Assembly (NCBI GenBank): GCA_949126835.1
Contig: OX421494.1
Coordinates: forward strand, 25,256,185 to 25,320,184
Direction: 5' to 3'
From: Anisus vortex
Lineage: Eukaryota > Mollusca > Gastropoda > Planorbidae
Length of the DNA: 64,000 bases
The position numbers and the translations under genes are program-made. This document shows positions 23,301-33,879 of the stretch, one piece after another (the first letter of the stretch is position 1; every line of letters begins with the position of its first letter). A model generated the notes under the pieces. That model saw nothing but the letters and a program-made list of their open reading frames with translations, had not been told where the DNA came from and ran no database searches.

Positions 23301-26300
23301 CCCATGTTTCAGTTTTGGGGCTTGAGATAGTGATAGTCTAGTTTGTGTTCTATAATTCAGGCGCTGTCAATAGAACACACTTTTGTGTCGACCCACCCCC
23401 AGAGATAAGAACTTGAGTATGGACAGAGAATTAGATGAAGAAAAAGATGCCTTCAAAAAACTTTTCCATATGGCTAATGGCTTTGTTGATCGGTCGATAA
23501 AAATAAATGAAATGCTGCCTTTTTTTTGTATATGTGTGCGTTATGCATGATTGAAACTTTTATAAAGAAAGTTTATAAATTAATGTGAATATTTAGTAAC
23601 CTTTATGTTTAAAAGGTATAATTTTTTTTTAAATTTTATATTAAAAAAAGGCAGTGTAACTCCCTATAAGTCTATAAGTAAGAGTGCAACCTTTTAGCGA
23701 GTATATACGGTATTTCAAATATTTGTGCACTTTCTTTCAACAAATAAAACCTGGATAATTTAGTTTGCTTCTTTATTTGTCACTATGGGTTTCTATATTT
23801 TCTTAGCCTCAACAGTTCTTTCCATGCCAATCAACCAATCTTTTTTTTTTTAAGCTAAGATTGAAATTATGTTTAAATAAAGAAGACATCACCAGTTTCT
23901 CTGAACATGTCAATCTAGTGTTGTGACGATAATCCAGTTAAAAACAAAAATAATGGAATTTTTCAAAGCTGCTGTAAAAGGAACCAACTTTATTTATAAT
24001 TGTGAATGGCTTGCAACATGTTTCTTAGTTATTGGCTGCTTATCATTAATAATTTTTGCATTCGTGACACCATCTTTCTTCATTGTCCTTGAAAAGTTGA
24101 TTGAAAAAAAATTAAGGAAATAGGATTGCATTATAGGATATCTCCGCAGCAAAACTTTAAGCTATTTGAGGTTGTTTTCCAAACACAAGACACAATTATT
24201 TTAGTAAAGTTATATGTATATTCAATAAAATAATGTTTTACGTGTGTGTATATTTTCTTTGACTTGTACAGAACAAAAAGCAACGTATTATGGTCAGGAC
24301 TGCTGTGCTGAAAGGAAAAGATCCAATGAAGCTTCTTGAAGAAATGGAAGTAATTGACAGAATGGGTATGGAAATTCACATACTTTTTTATATCAAATAT
24401 ATATATCACTTATGTTGAAACTTTTGGAATATATTTCTCAAAGCAAATTAGCATGAAAAAAATGAAGATTAAAAATAACAATAAAAATAGTTGTTGTTTT
24501 TTATGTTTATAAAGAAATTTATAATTTCAAAGTATAATCCTATGCAGCCTTCTTCACTAATTGAAATGTATAATTTCAGAGTATAATCCTATGCAGCCTC
24601 CTTCACTAAATGAAATGTCTAATTTCAGAGTATAATCCTATGCAGCCTCCTTCACTAAATGAAATGTCTAATTTCAGAGTATAATCCTATGCAGCCTCCT
24701 TCACTAAATGAAATGTCTAATTTCAGAGTATAATCCTATGCAGCCTCCTTCACTAAATGAAATGTCTAATTTCAGAGTATAATCCTATGCAGCCTTCTTC
24801 ACTAAATGAAATGTCTAATTTCAGAGTATAATCCTATGCAGCCTCCATCACTAAATGAAAAAGTACTGAGAGAAAAAAGAAAAAAGTTGAGGGAAACATT
24901 TGACAGAGTTTTTAAACTCTATGTGAGTAACTTTTTCAAAGATAATAATAATAATAATAATAATAATGGTCATTTATATAGCGCTTCTATCCATGCTATT
25001 TTAGCATGCTCAGTGCGCTCTAGAAGACTATTAATCTGTGAGAGGTTTCACTGCTGCCGGTTAAGCGCATGTGATAACAACTCAATATTAATGTCATCTA
25101 GTCCCAAAACTCCTGTAGATAAAATAATCTTTTCTTTTTTATTTATTTTTATTGTTATGATTTTCTGAGTGGAAATAAATGATAATTATTTTACATATTT
25201 AAAACAAACACCTAAACCTTACTGTATTTATCTTATTTTAAAAAATATAAATATATAATATAATAATTTATATGAAATTCACATTGAAAGTTGTTTAACT
25301 TGGTATTCTTATTAACAATTGCAGATAATTCCATCTGCTTTTTAAATTGTGTTGTTTGAAAGGATTAGTCTGCTAAAATGTTTGTGTTGACAGGAAAAAG
25401 AGAGGCCAGAATATGCAGTAGAGCTGAAGAAAGCAAATACTGAGTATGAGAAGACTAGGTCACAGCTACAACTCTATTATGGTAACAAAGTCTTTGTATA
25501 CAGTTTGCATTGCAGCAGAATTTTCGGGAAAATAGTTTTAATAATTGGAGGAATTTTGATAACCAACACAAAACTTTTTTTTTTCTTATACACATGTTAA
25601 AGAAATTATAAATCATAATGAGTGATTCATATGGGAATTATGTCTATAAAATACTTAAAGTAATAGATTAAATGACCCAATGTAATATTTTTAAATACAA
25701 ATAGTTTTATATTAATTTTTGTTCCATCATCAGATCAAGTTCGAAATGCAGAGAGAGTACAGTTAGATCAAATACCTTTGCCAGATGCTCCAGTAGACCC
25801 ATCAGGTCTGTAAACTTTACTTTGTGTTTTATTTATAGAATTTATATCTAGATATCATGCTTCTTTATAAACTCAATAATAATTTTGTAGACTATATATA
25901 TCCATTAATTGCCTAATTTTTCCAAAAAAAAATGATTGTATTTTTTTTTCTTCTTCTTCCACACGGCAGTGCCAGGAGCTATTCCTCTACCAACAGACCT
26001 ACCACATCACTTACCTCTACCGGGAATTACAATAACTATGACCCATTTACAGCCCCAGTCTATTCTCAAAAAAACTTCGGCTTACGGGTACCTACTTCTT
26101 GCGGGATATTACGTACTATTACATTAGATTAAATAGAATCTTAGTAGAGACAAGAGCTGGTCAGTTTACTTCTGTGAATTCAAAAGCCTTGTATGTTTTT
26201 CTTTTTGAACAGATCTACTTTAGGGATCGGTCCACAAATTCCTATTCACATAAGGAGTCAGAAGAAGAGACCAACTGGCCCACCACCTGGTCCGCCTCCT

Positions 26301-29300
26301 ATACTAAGTGACAGTGAGGAGGAAACTGATGAGTATGATCCTGAGAAAGGTAAGCTCATTATTTTCTCAGATGCCAATAACTTTACATTGTCTTAAATTT
26401 TCTGTAGAATAGCTCATTTTTTCAGGGAACACTCACTGGTTTATCAAGGATGCCATCGTGTAAATTAATCAATTATATTTTGTGACATAAAGTAAAGCTC
26501 AATTTCTTGATGTGAATGTGAGTGTATAACTACATCAAACATATGCTAATGGAAAATTTAGATAGCTTTTCCAATTGTATTGTTTGTATTCTTTATGCTT
26601 TACTTTTTTGACTCCCTTATCTCTTTGACTCCCATGAGCCGGTAAAATCGGCTTTTTTATTTTTCGTTTCTGTCCCGCGAGTTTATTAACTTCTAACAAT
26701 GAAAACTTCACAGAACAAAAGGTCGATTAAAATCTGGAAATACAGCGAAATAAATGATGTTATGGTAGCGTCCAAAAAGGGGGCTTGGCCCACTTCGAAA
26801 GGTTGCACATTTGGACTACAATTTATTTTTCAAATATAATAAATATATTTTTAAATACATTTATCATATACTACATTCAATTTCCTTTCCATTGATGTAT
26901 TGCACTTCATGTTTATTTTTAATATTAGACCAGTTTATGAGGATATGAGTAGATGTTTCTTTATTTCAACTTTGCTACATTTTTTTCTTGTGATGGCATA
27001 TCTTTGGCTAAATATTGTGTAACTTTGTTATTTATTGATCAATTTTGTTCAAATTTGAAAGTGTTATTATTTATTAGATTTGATATCGGGGTTTAAGATA
27101 TTGCCTCAATTCGTTGACAAGTTTTATAAATAAAAAAAACTTTTATTGGAAAGAAAAAACAATAATTTTTATACATAATTTTTTTGTGTGGTTGACCACT
27201 ATAAAAAAAATTTCTATCGTTCAATAAACATATTTTAAAGTACTTTGATCATAAACTACATTCATTTTGCTTTCTTTTGATGTTTAACACTAAGGTCTAT
27301 CTCTTTATTTATCCCAAGATTTACATTTAAAAATTAAGATCCTATTTTTTTCTTGTATTTGTAAATAAAATGCTTCTTGGTAAAACCATACAAAAAGCCA
27401 TGGGAGCAAAAGAGTTAAAACAACAACAACAACATTATTCAACATATTTCAACATTATTCAACATATTTCAACATTATTCAACATATTTCAACATTATTC
27501 AACATATTTCAACATTATTCAACATTATTCAACATATTTCAACATTATTCAACATTATTCAACATATTTCAACATATTTCAACATTATTCAACATATTTC
27601 AACATTATTCAACATTATTCAACATATTTCAACATATTTCAACATATTTCAACATATTTCAACATATTTCAACATTATTCAACATATTTCAACATATTTC
27701 AACATATTTCAACATATTTCAACATATTTCAACATTATTCAACATATTTCAACATATTTCAACATATTTCAACATTATTCAACATATTTCAACATATTTC
27801 AACATATTTCAACATATTTCAACATATTTCAACATTATTCAACATATTTCAACATATTTCAACATATTTCAACATATTTCAACATTATTCAACATATTTC
27901 AACATATTTCAACATATTTCAACATATTTCAACATATTTCAACATATTTCAACATATTTCAACATTATTCAACATTATTCAACATTATTCAACATATTTC
28001 AACATATTTCAACATATTTCAACATATTTCAACATTATTCAACATATTTCAACATTATTCAACATTATTCAACATATTTCAACATATTTCAACATATTTC
28101 AACATTATTCAACATATTTCAACATTATTCAACATTATTCAACATATTTCAACATTATTCAACATATTTTAACATTATTCAACATTATTCAACATTATTC
28201 AACATATTTCAACATTATTCAACATATTTCAACATATTTCAACATTAGTCAACATATTTCAACATTATTCAACATTATTCAACATATTTCAACATATTTC
28301 AACATATTTCAACATATTTCAACATATTTCAACATTATTCAACATATTTCAACATTATTCAACATATTTCAACATTATTCAACATATTTCAACATTATTC
28401 AACATATTTCAATATTATTCAACATTATTCAACATTATTCAACATATTTCAACATTATTCAACATTATTCAACATATTTCAACATATTTCAACATTATTC
28501 AACATATTTCAACATTATTCAACATTATTCAACATATTTCAACATATTTCAACATATTTCAACATATTTCAACATATTTTAACATATTTCAACATATTTC
28601 AACATTATTTAACATATTTCAACATATTTCAACATATTTCAACATTATTCAACATATTTCAACATATTTCAACATATTTCAACATATTTCAACATTATTC
28701 AACATATTTCAACATATTTCAACATATTTCAACATATTTCAACATATTTCAACATATTTCAACATATTTCAACATATTTCAACATTATTCAACATTATTC
28801 AACATTATTCAACATATTTCAACATATTTCAACATATTTCAACATATTTCAACATATTTCAACATTATTCAACATTATTCAACATATTTCAACATATTTC
28901 AACATATTTCAACATTATTCAACATATTTCAACATTATTCAACATATTTCAACATTATTCAACATATTTTAACATTATTCAACATTATTCAACATATTTC
29001 AACATTATTCAACATATTTCAACATTATTCAACATTATTCAACATTATTCAACATTATTCAACATATTTCAACATTATTCAACATATTTCAACATTATTC
29101 AACATTATTCAACATTATTCAACATATTTCAACATTATTCAACATTATTCAACATTATTCAACATATTTCAACATATTTCAACATTATTCAACATATTTC
29201 AACATTATTCAACATTATTCAACATTATTCAACATTATTCAACATTATTCAACATATTTCAACATTATTCAACATTATTCAACATATTTCAACATTTGAA

Positions 29301-32300
29301 AACTTGTGAATACATTTCACTTTAAGCTGCCATACTTGTCTTATAGGAATTGAGCTTGGTAAAGTTGATGTTGACATCACACACACTGATGACATAGAAG
29401 ATGAACCTCCATGTAAGTAGAGCCTAACAAAATACTGTATACAATTGATTTTTTGTTGAAATATTTTCATTTCTTGGTTGTAAACTATATTTATCCATCC
29501 CAGGAGTATCAATGAATCAGCTTCATTGCTAATTTCTTCTTTTAGTCATGAGTATCAATGAATCAGCTTCATTGCTAATTTCTTCTTTTAGTCATGATTA
29601 TCAATGAATCAGCTTCATTGCTAAATTCTTCTTTTAGTCATGAGTATCAATGAATCAGCTTCATTGCTAAATTCTTCTTTTAGTCATGAGTATCAATGAA
29701 TCAGCTTCATTGCTAAATTCTTCTTTTAGTCATGAGTATCAATGAATCAGCTTCATTGCTAAGTGTTCTTTTAGTCATGAGTGTCAATGAATCAGCTTCA
29801 TTGCTAAATTCTTCTTTTAGTCATCAAACAAATTGTACATTTAACTTAAATTTCTTTAATATATATTTAAATTGTCATATATTGAAGCATTCAAACCTTT
29901 GTTTTCCTTATCATAGACAAGTCCAGACGCATAAGATTTGCTGATGATGAAGATGATTTTGACAAGAACTACGATAATGATAAAGACGGTCGTCGGAAGC
30001 TTCACAGGCAAGAAAAAATCGAGAGGAAGAGAAGGAAGCGTGAGCTGGAGGCAGGGGACTCTGGGAAAAAGAAAGTATCTGCTCTGCAGGCAATGATGCT
30101 AAAAATGGCCGGGCAAGATACTCCAGATTTTGAGAAAGAAGATGGATCCGAGACATCCTCATCTGAATCTTCATCAACTTCAGAGGATGAAGATGAGGGT
30201 AGAAGGAGGGACAGAAGGGTTTGTACTGCATTATTAAACTCTTTACAACCGTAGGGCTCTTTAAATGTCTTTATTGAAGTACAGGAATAAATTTGAGAGG
30301 TTTATTTTTTTTCTTTCCAACCAGGCTGTAGAGCTGTTTGCTCTCTTGCAGTCAATGTCTTGATAAATCAAATTTCCATATGTGTACAGCTGTTATTTGA
30401 TAACTGCCTATTGTTATTAGAGTATTAAGTATAGTTACCCCTAACATATTTTATTTTCTTAAGCTATTGAGTCTTTTCCATGCTTAATAGACAAAATAAT
30501 TCTGAGATACTTACAATTTTTAACAGAAAATCATCACAGTCGTTTTATAATGGCCTGTCATTTTTTGGTGGTTTTGAGTTAAGAGTTGAAATGTATAGTT
30601 TACACAGTCTTCTGTTATATGGCAAACGGCCTTTATCTTAAACCAATCAGAAAACTTTTTTTTTTTACAAAATGTACCAAAGTGACATAATAGAAGTAAT
30701 AGTGATGTTATTCATTTTGTTTTAGTTTTCTCAAAACATGAAAGAATGACTTGGGCGATTGTGAAACGACTGTGACAAAATACATTTTATGTTACTTATC
30801 TATGATAGTGAACAGCTTCTGTAATGGTCATGGCAGACATAGTTTTTACGGCAGTAAAATACAGTTTCATAGCATTTTGTAAAGCCGACATAACGTACAT
30901 TTGAGTAAATTTGTCTGATTCTCACAGAAAAATTGATGCGCTTTAAGGTGGTAGTAGTACCGGTACGCAGTGTAAATTTTAAAGAAATCTTACAAAAACT
31001 CACTTGTTTCCTTTGATAACTTGCTAATTTTAAAATTTAAACTAAAAATATTCTTGCAAATTTACATAGTGATAAAGGCCATACATTTCTCTACAGATAT
31101 ATGAAAAAGTTGCTTTTCTATTCATAAAGGGCCAGAAAACGCCAGATGATTTTGTATGAAAGGGGTAAAAAAAAACTTTAAAAAACGGAAGCCGATTTGA
31201 GGTATCTAGTTAGAAGTTGAGTTGTCTTGAGTTTACTTTAATACTTTAAAATACTTTTGTCAGGATGAAGATGAAAGAGTCAGAATTAAAGACAGAGAGA
31301 TGGCCAGGAGGCGAGAAGAATTTTCTCAGATTGATCCTCGTCATGTTGGGTTTGATGAGACTGTGGAGAGATTAACGGACGAGGACGCCGCTGCAATTAC
31401 TGCCGCCCGTCTCATTGAAGAGGCAGAGATGGAGGCAGAAACAAGGCACCTCACTCCCAGAGGCCACCCGCCTGTTCCTCCACCTGGCCTGCCACCAAAC
31501 ATGATGGGTCTGACTGGACTACCACCAGGTGATGTTTGAAGAAGAGAATTTTCAAAGTGTTTTGCAACTTAGATGTAAATAATTGTGGTTGCTAAGTAAT
31601 CCATCTTGTTTGTTCTACAGGTCCCCCACCTGGTGCACCACCTATGTTCATGAGACCTCCTGCAATACGTGGGGCGATGCCGAGATTAATACCTCCTGGA
31701 CCTCCACCGGGTAGACCCCTCGGCATGCCACCCGGTCCCCCGCCAGGATTGCCGCCCAACTTGAGACCACTTCCTATGCGCATTCAGCCACCAATGGGTA
31801 ATCTAATGTGCATAGTGTTCTGTCTTTTTTTAAAGTCAACTTGACACATAATGAAACAAAATAAACCATAATTTCTTACTTGTAGTAACTATTACAAGGC
31901 AATTTATTCACTATAATAAATCCATAAATCCATCCTTCCATTTATATCACATAAGTATAATTATAATTTATATTGTTATTACGGCTAGAGCCCCCATTCA
32001 GTTTATAAAAATAATAGTTATAGTGTTGTTATTGTTATTGTGAGTATCCTTGTATTTAGTGAAGGTCTTATTATCTCATTCTGAAATTTGTTTGTAGTAG
32101 TCTAGAGTATTCCTGGTTCTAAGTATCCCCTGGCAATTCACATAACGTAGTTTAGAGTTTCAGTTGATTTTACTTCATGTATAATTATTTTTGGCTCATA
32201 TTATACAGCAAGATCCTCGATGTTGAGTTGTAGTGAAGATTATTAATATAGTTGAATAAATACTACCCATACACACATGTATATAACTTTGAAATATTGA

Positions 32301-33879
32301 CGTTAACCAAGTTGTGTAGAAAGCAACGATAAATTTGGTTTAATTTACAAAATCAATCCAGTAGGAATCCAAATAATATTATATACACAATAAAGAAATA
32401 CACATATTCCAATTAGTAATGAATATCTTCAATGAACATATAGCATTGTAGCTAATAGTAGAATAATAAAGAATCTTCCATAATACAAATCAACTAAAAG
32501 TGCGTCGAATCGCGTAGAAATATGTTATGGGTCAATAGTTGGAAATACCAGATAGCCTCGTTACACGAGTATTTCAATCGAGCTCGCGTGTTGTGTGCAT
32601 GATCAGATTGTCTTTTATTAAGAACAAGCAATAATGCTCTAACAAAATAAGGAGAAACCGATCGGCCTTGACATGCTGTATGTGCGTGGACAGTTCATGT
32701 TTTTATCGAGGTTAAAAAAAAACAACAATGCTCTAATTAGGTTAGGAAAAAACCCGGGGGAAACCTTGAGCTGAGAAATATTTTATATCGTTTAAACGCA
32801 ATTCGCTTAAATGATTTAGTTGGTTTATTAACAATGTAATGTATGAGATTTACGTTTCGTAACATAACAAATTTAGAAAACAATTTTTTGATTTAAGCTG
32901 TCTCTCTATTTCAGGAGTACCACCGCCTCGTATGTTGAGACCCCCTGGCATACTGCCGCCATCAATACCTCCTCCCATAAGTGGAATGCCTTCTAACGCC
33001 CCCATCAATCCAACTATTCTGAGCGCGCTGCCAAACATCATGAGACCCAGGGGCGAGGAAGGGGGTGCAGGGGGAGGCCAGTCAAGAGTCACCATTCAGG
33101 CCAAGCCTCAGATTAAAAATAAAATGGGAGATGTTACAAGATTCATGCCCACTGCCCTCAAGGTTAAAAGAGAAATTCGTGATCAAAAGGGAAGGATCAA
33201 GGCTGTTGGTAAGTTTCATACAAACATGGAACTTTATTTTGTTGTATACTTTAATTTTGTTGTATACTTTAATTTTGTTGTATACTTTAATTTTGTTGTA
33301 TACTTTATTTTGTTGTATACTTTAATTTTGTTGTTGAGTTTTATTTAGAAATTTAAAAGAATTTTAAAAAAAACAACATTTGTTTCTTACTGAGAATCCT
33401 ACATTTTAATTGCTAACTTTTTTTTCAAAAATGTTAGTCTTTGAATTAATGTATTATGTTGGTAGCTCCTCTTGCAATGTCACGGCTTCTGGTGGTAGCA
33501 CTAAACAATATAGCTAGCTCTTCAGAGCACTCACATTTTAAAGAAATTTACTTGTGCTTGTTACATTTATATACATTATTCTCAATGAAATCGTACGTAA
33601 TATTACAAAATACCAATATATTGATATGTGCTGAAAACATATCTTCATGTGCTAAGTAAAATGAATTTTTGTTTAATGTTATAGAGCTAAATAAAATGAA
33701 TTGCTTTTTATTTAAAGTTTGAGATAAAATATGTGTATGTGTTTTTATGTTCAGGTAAAGAAGAGGAACAGAGGGTGATAGGAGCTCAGGCCAAGCCACA
33801 ACCCACATCAGCCACACAGACCAAGACTAAAGATGATGCTTATGATCAGTTCATGAAGGAGATGGAGGGCCTGATCTAA
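20328..33879 (+). CDS. WBP11: WBP11, WW domain-binding protein 11 (splicing factor), 14 coding exons
   Basis: Exons: 20328-20391, 21682-21713, 24272-24365, 24825-24922, 25394-25481, 25734-25805, 25970-26087, 26213-26349, 29347-29412, 29917-30218, 31264-31528, 31621-31797, 32915-33208, 33755-33879. All phases join, giving 643 aa, close to the vertebrate length of about 640. Diagnostic blocks: the start MGRRS..TKSGKYMNPTDQ, KEARKRELKKNKKQR (23-37), NEKVLREKRKKLRETFDR, QSILKKTSAYG (ending at 189), RIRF (261-264, in the position of the PP1-binding RVxF motif), LQAMMLKMAGQ (313-323), PPGPPPGR (470-477, the PGR motif that binds the WW domain of PQBP1) and the C terminus FMKEMEGLI. WBP11 is a nuclear spliceosome-associated protein and PP1 inhibitor. 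Exons 11-13 encode Pro/Gly-rich sequence. Introns 3, 8 and 9 carry striking tandem arrays, described separately. Confidence 0.96.
20595..20725. repeat. CTAAG-rich cryptic repeat in WBP11 intron 1
   Basis: Words such as AGTCTAATCTAAG, GACTAAGACTAAG and CCTAAGCCTAACCTAAG, then TAG triplets, resemble the patch at 16290-16560. There is no fixed period. Confidence 0.55.
21948..22100 (-). mobile_element. tRNA-derived SINE, head portion, antisense in WBP11 intron 2
   Basis: Read on the minus strand: an A-box-like TGGCTGAATGGC, a B-box-like GGTTCAAATTC, then CCTGAGTCTACCCC and GGGTACCTGATAATA. It matches the 5' half of the SINE family at 53219 and 63345; the 3' half is absent. Confidence 0.75.
22829..23110 (-). 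mobile_element. LINE polymerase C-terminal domain remnant in WBP11 intron 2
   Basis: One open minus-strand frame encodes KWRWIGHTLRKSPQDI, TRQALQWN, KTTWRCSCEKEM, LKKAAQNQVSWRAVAEALCS. This matches the family pattern RWRWIGHVLR...R.AL.W...G.R..GRP..TWRR...E......AQDR..WR..V.AL at the end of many RTE/CR1-like LINE proteins. The frame is open over this block but has no upstream RT, so it is a 5'-truncated insertion opposite to WBP11. Confidence 0.8.
23219..23360 (+). repeat. Dispersed repeat, copy 1 (CACTTGTATAGCACGTCTATTC type)
   Basis: GGGCACTTGTATAGCACG and CTATTCATG resemble GGTCATTTATATAGCGC and CTATCCATG at 24967-24995. Both are followed by AGCAT-rich sequence and a GTGA/GCGA-type segment. 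I take them as two copies of one dispersed repeat inside WBP11 introns. Confidence 0.45.
24522..24858 (+). repeat. 49-bp tandem array duplicating the WBP11 exon-4 splice acceptor seven times
   Basis: Seven units start at 24522, 24571, 24620, 24669, 24718, 24767 and 24816. Each contains TAATTTCAG plus AGTATAATCCTATGCAGCC, i.e. the 3' splice site together with the first 35 or so coding bases of exon 4. Only the last unit continues into the real exon (24825-24922); the first has CAAAG in place of CAGAG. The period 49 is not a multiple of three. Splicing to any upstream copy would read ATG TCT AAT TTC AGA GTA TAA, a stop in the next copy, so only the seventh acceptor gives full-length protein. 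Confidence 0.93.
24943..25110 (+). repeat. (AAT)n followed by dispersed repeat copy 2, WBP11 intron 4
   Basis: A run of AAT triplets at about 24943-24966 leads into GGTCATTTATATAGCGCTTC, GCTCAGTGCGCTCTAGAAG and GCGCATGTGATAACAACTC. The trinucleotide run followed by a TATAGCGC body is a form common to invertebrate retroposon ends. It starts only about 20 bases after the exon-4 donor. Confidence 0.55.
26617..27418. mobile_element. piggyBac-like MITE in WBP11 intron 8
   Basis: The left end reads TTAT then CTCTTTGACTCCCATG (26621 on). The right end is the inverted CATGGGAGCAAAAGAG (ends 27414) followed by TTAA. The TTAA-type flank plus CTCTTT..CTCCCATG inverted ends match the layout of piggyBac-related MITEs. 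A small internal palindrome (GCCGGTAAAATCGGC) lies just inside the left end. The element is about 794 bp with no transposase frame. The decamer array begins about 12 bases beyond its right flank. Confidence 0.65.
27431..29290 (+). repeat. Two-state decamer minisatellite, 186 units, WBP11 intron 8
   Basis: 1,860 bases consist entirely of 10-bp units, of which two dominate: AACATATTTC (about 108 by hand count) and AACATTATTC (about 78). They differ only by an AT/TA swap at positions 6-7. I find no indel across the array; only about six units carry a further substitution (e.g. AACATATTTT, AACATTAGTC, AATATTATTC). The order of the two types is irregular, with pure AACATATTTC runs of up to eight units. 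The long plus-strand open frame here is a by-product of the stop-free repeat and is not a gene. Flanks: a short (AAC)n tract on the left, exon 9 of WBP11 56 bases to the right. Confidence 0.98.
29504..29824 (+). repeat. 46-bp tandem array with acceptor-like ends, WBP11 intron 9
   Basis: Seven units begin at 29504, 29550, 29596, 29642, 29688, 29734 and 29779 (the sixth is one base short). Each contains ATCAATGAATCAGCTTCATT and a pyrimidine-rich TTCTTCTTTTAG, which resembles a 3' splice site. The authentic exon-10 acceptor (TTATCATAG before 29917) lies about 90 bases beyond the array and has a weaker pyrimidine tract. Confidence 0.92.
30416..31210 (+). mobile_element. Deleted relative of the 5156-8766 transposon, WBP11 intron 10
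   Basis: The left part (TTAAGCTATTGAG..., AGACAAAATAATTCTGAG) matches 5185-5240 and the right part (GGCAGACAT, TTTTTACGGCAGTAAAATAC, GTGATAAAGGCCAT, AAAAAACGGAAGCC) matches 8370-8750. The ends (ATTAGAGTATTA and GGTATCTAGTT) are diverged forms of the 18-bp TIR. Size is about 0.8 kb. Confidence 0.6.
33236..33332. repeat. 18-bp tandem repeat in WBP11 intron 13
   Basis: About five copies of GTTGTATACTTTAATTTT, one with a two-base deletion, starting about 30 bases after the exon-13 donor. Confidence 0.9.

Noticed and set aside
27370..28248. Long plus-strand open frame encoding a repeated STYFNIIQH-type peptide
   Set aside because: It is simply the stop-free translation of the 10-bp array (30 bases = 10 codons) inside an intron; it has no independent start context and no conserved domain.
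31592..31783. Minus-strand Gly-rich open frame opposite WBP11 exon 12
   Set aside because: Antisense reading of Pro-rich codons gives Gly-rich frames automatically.
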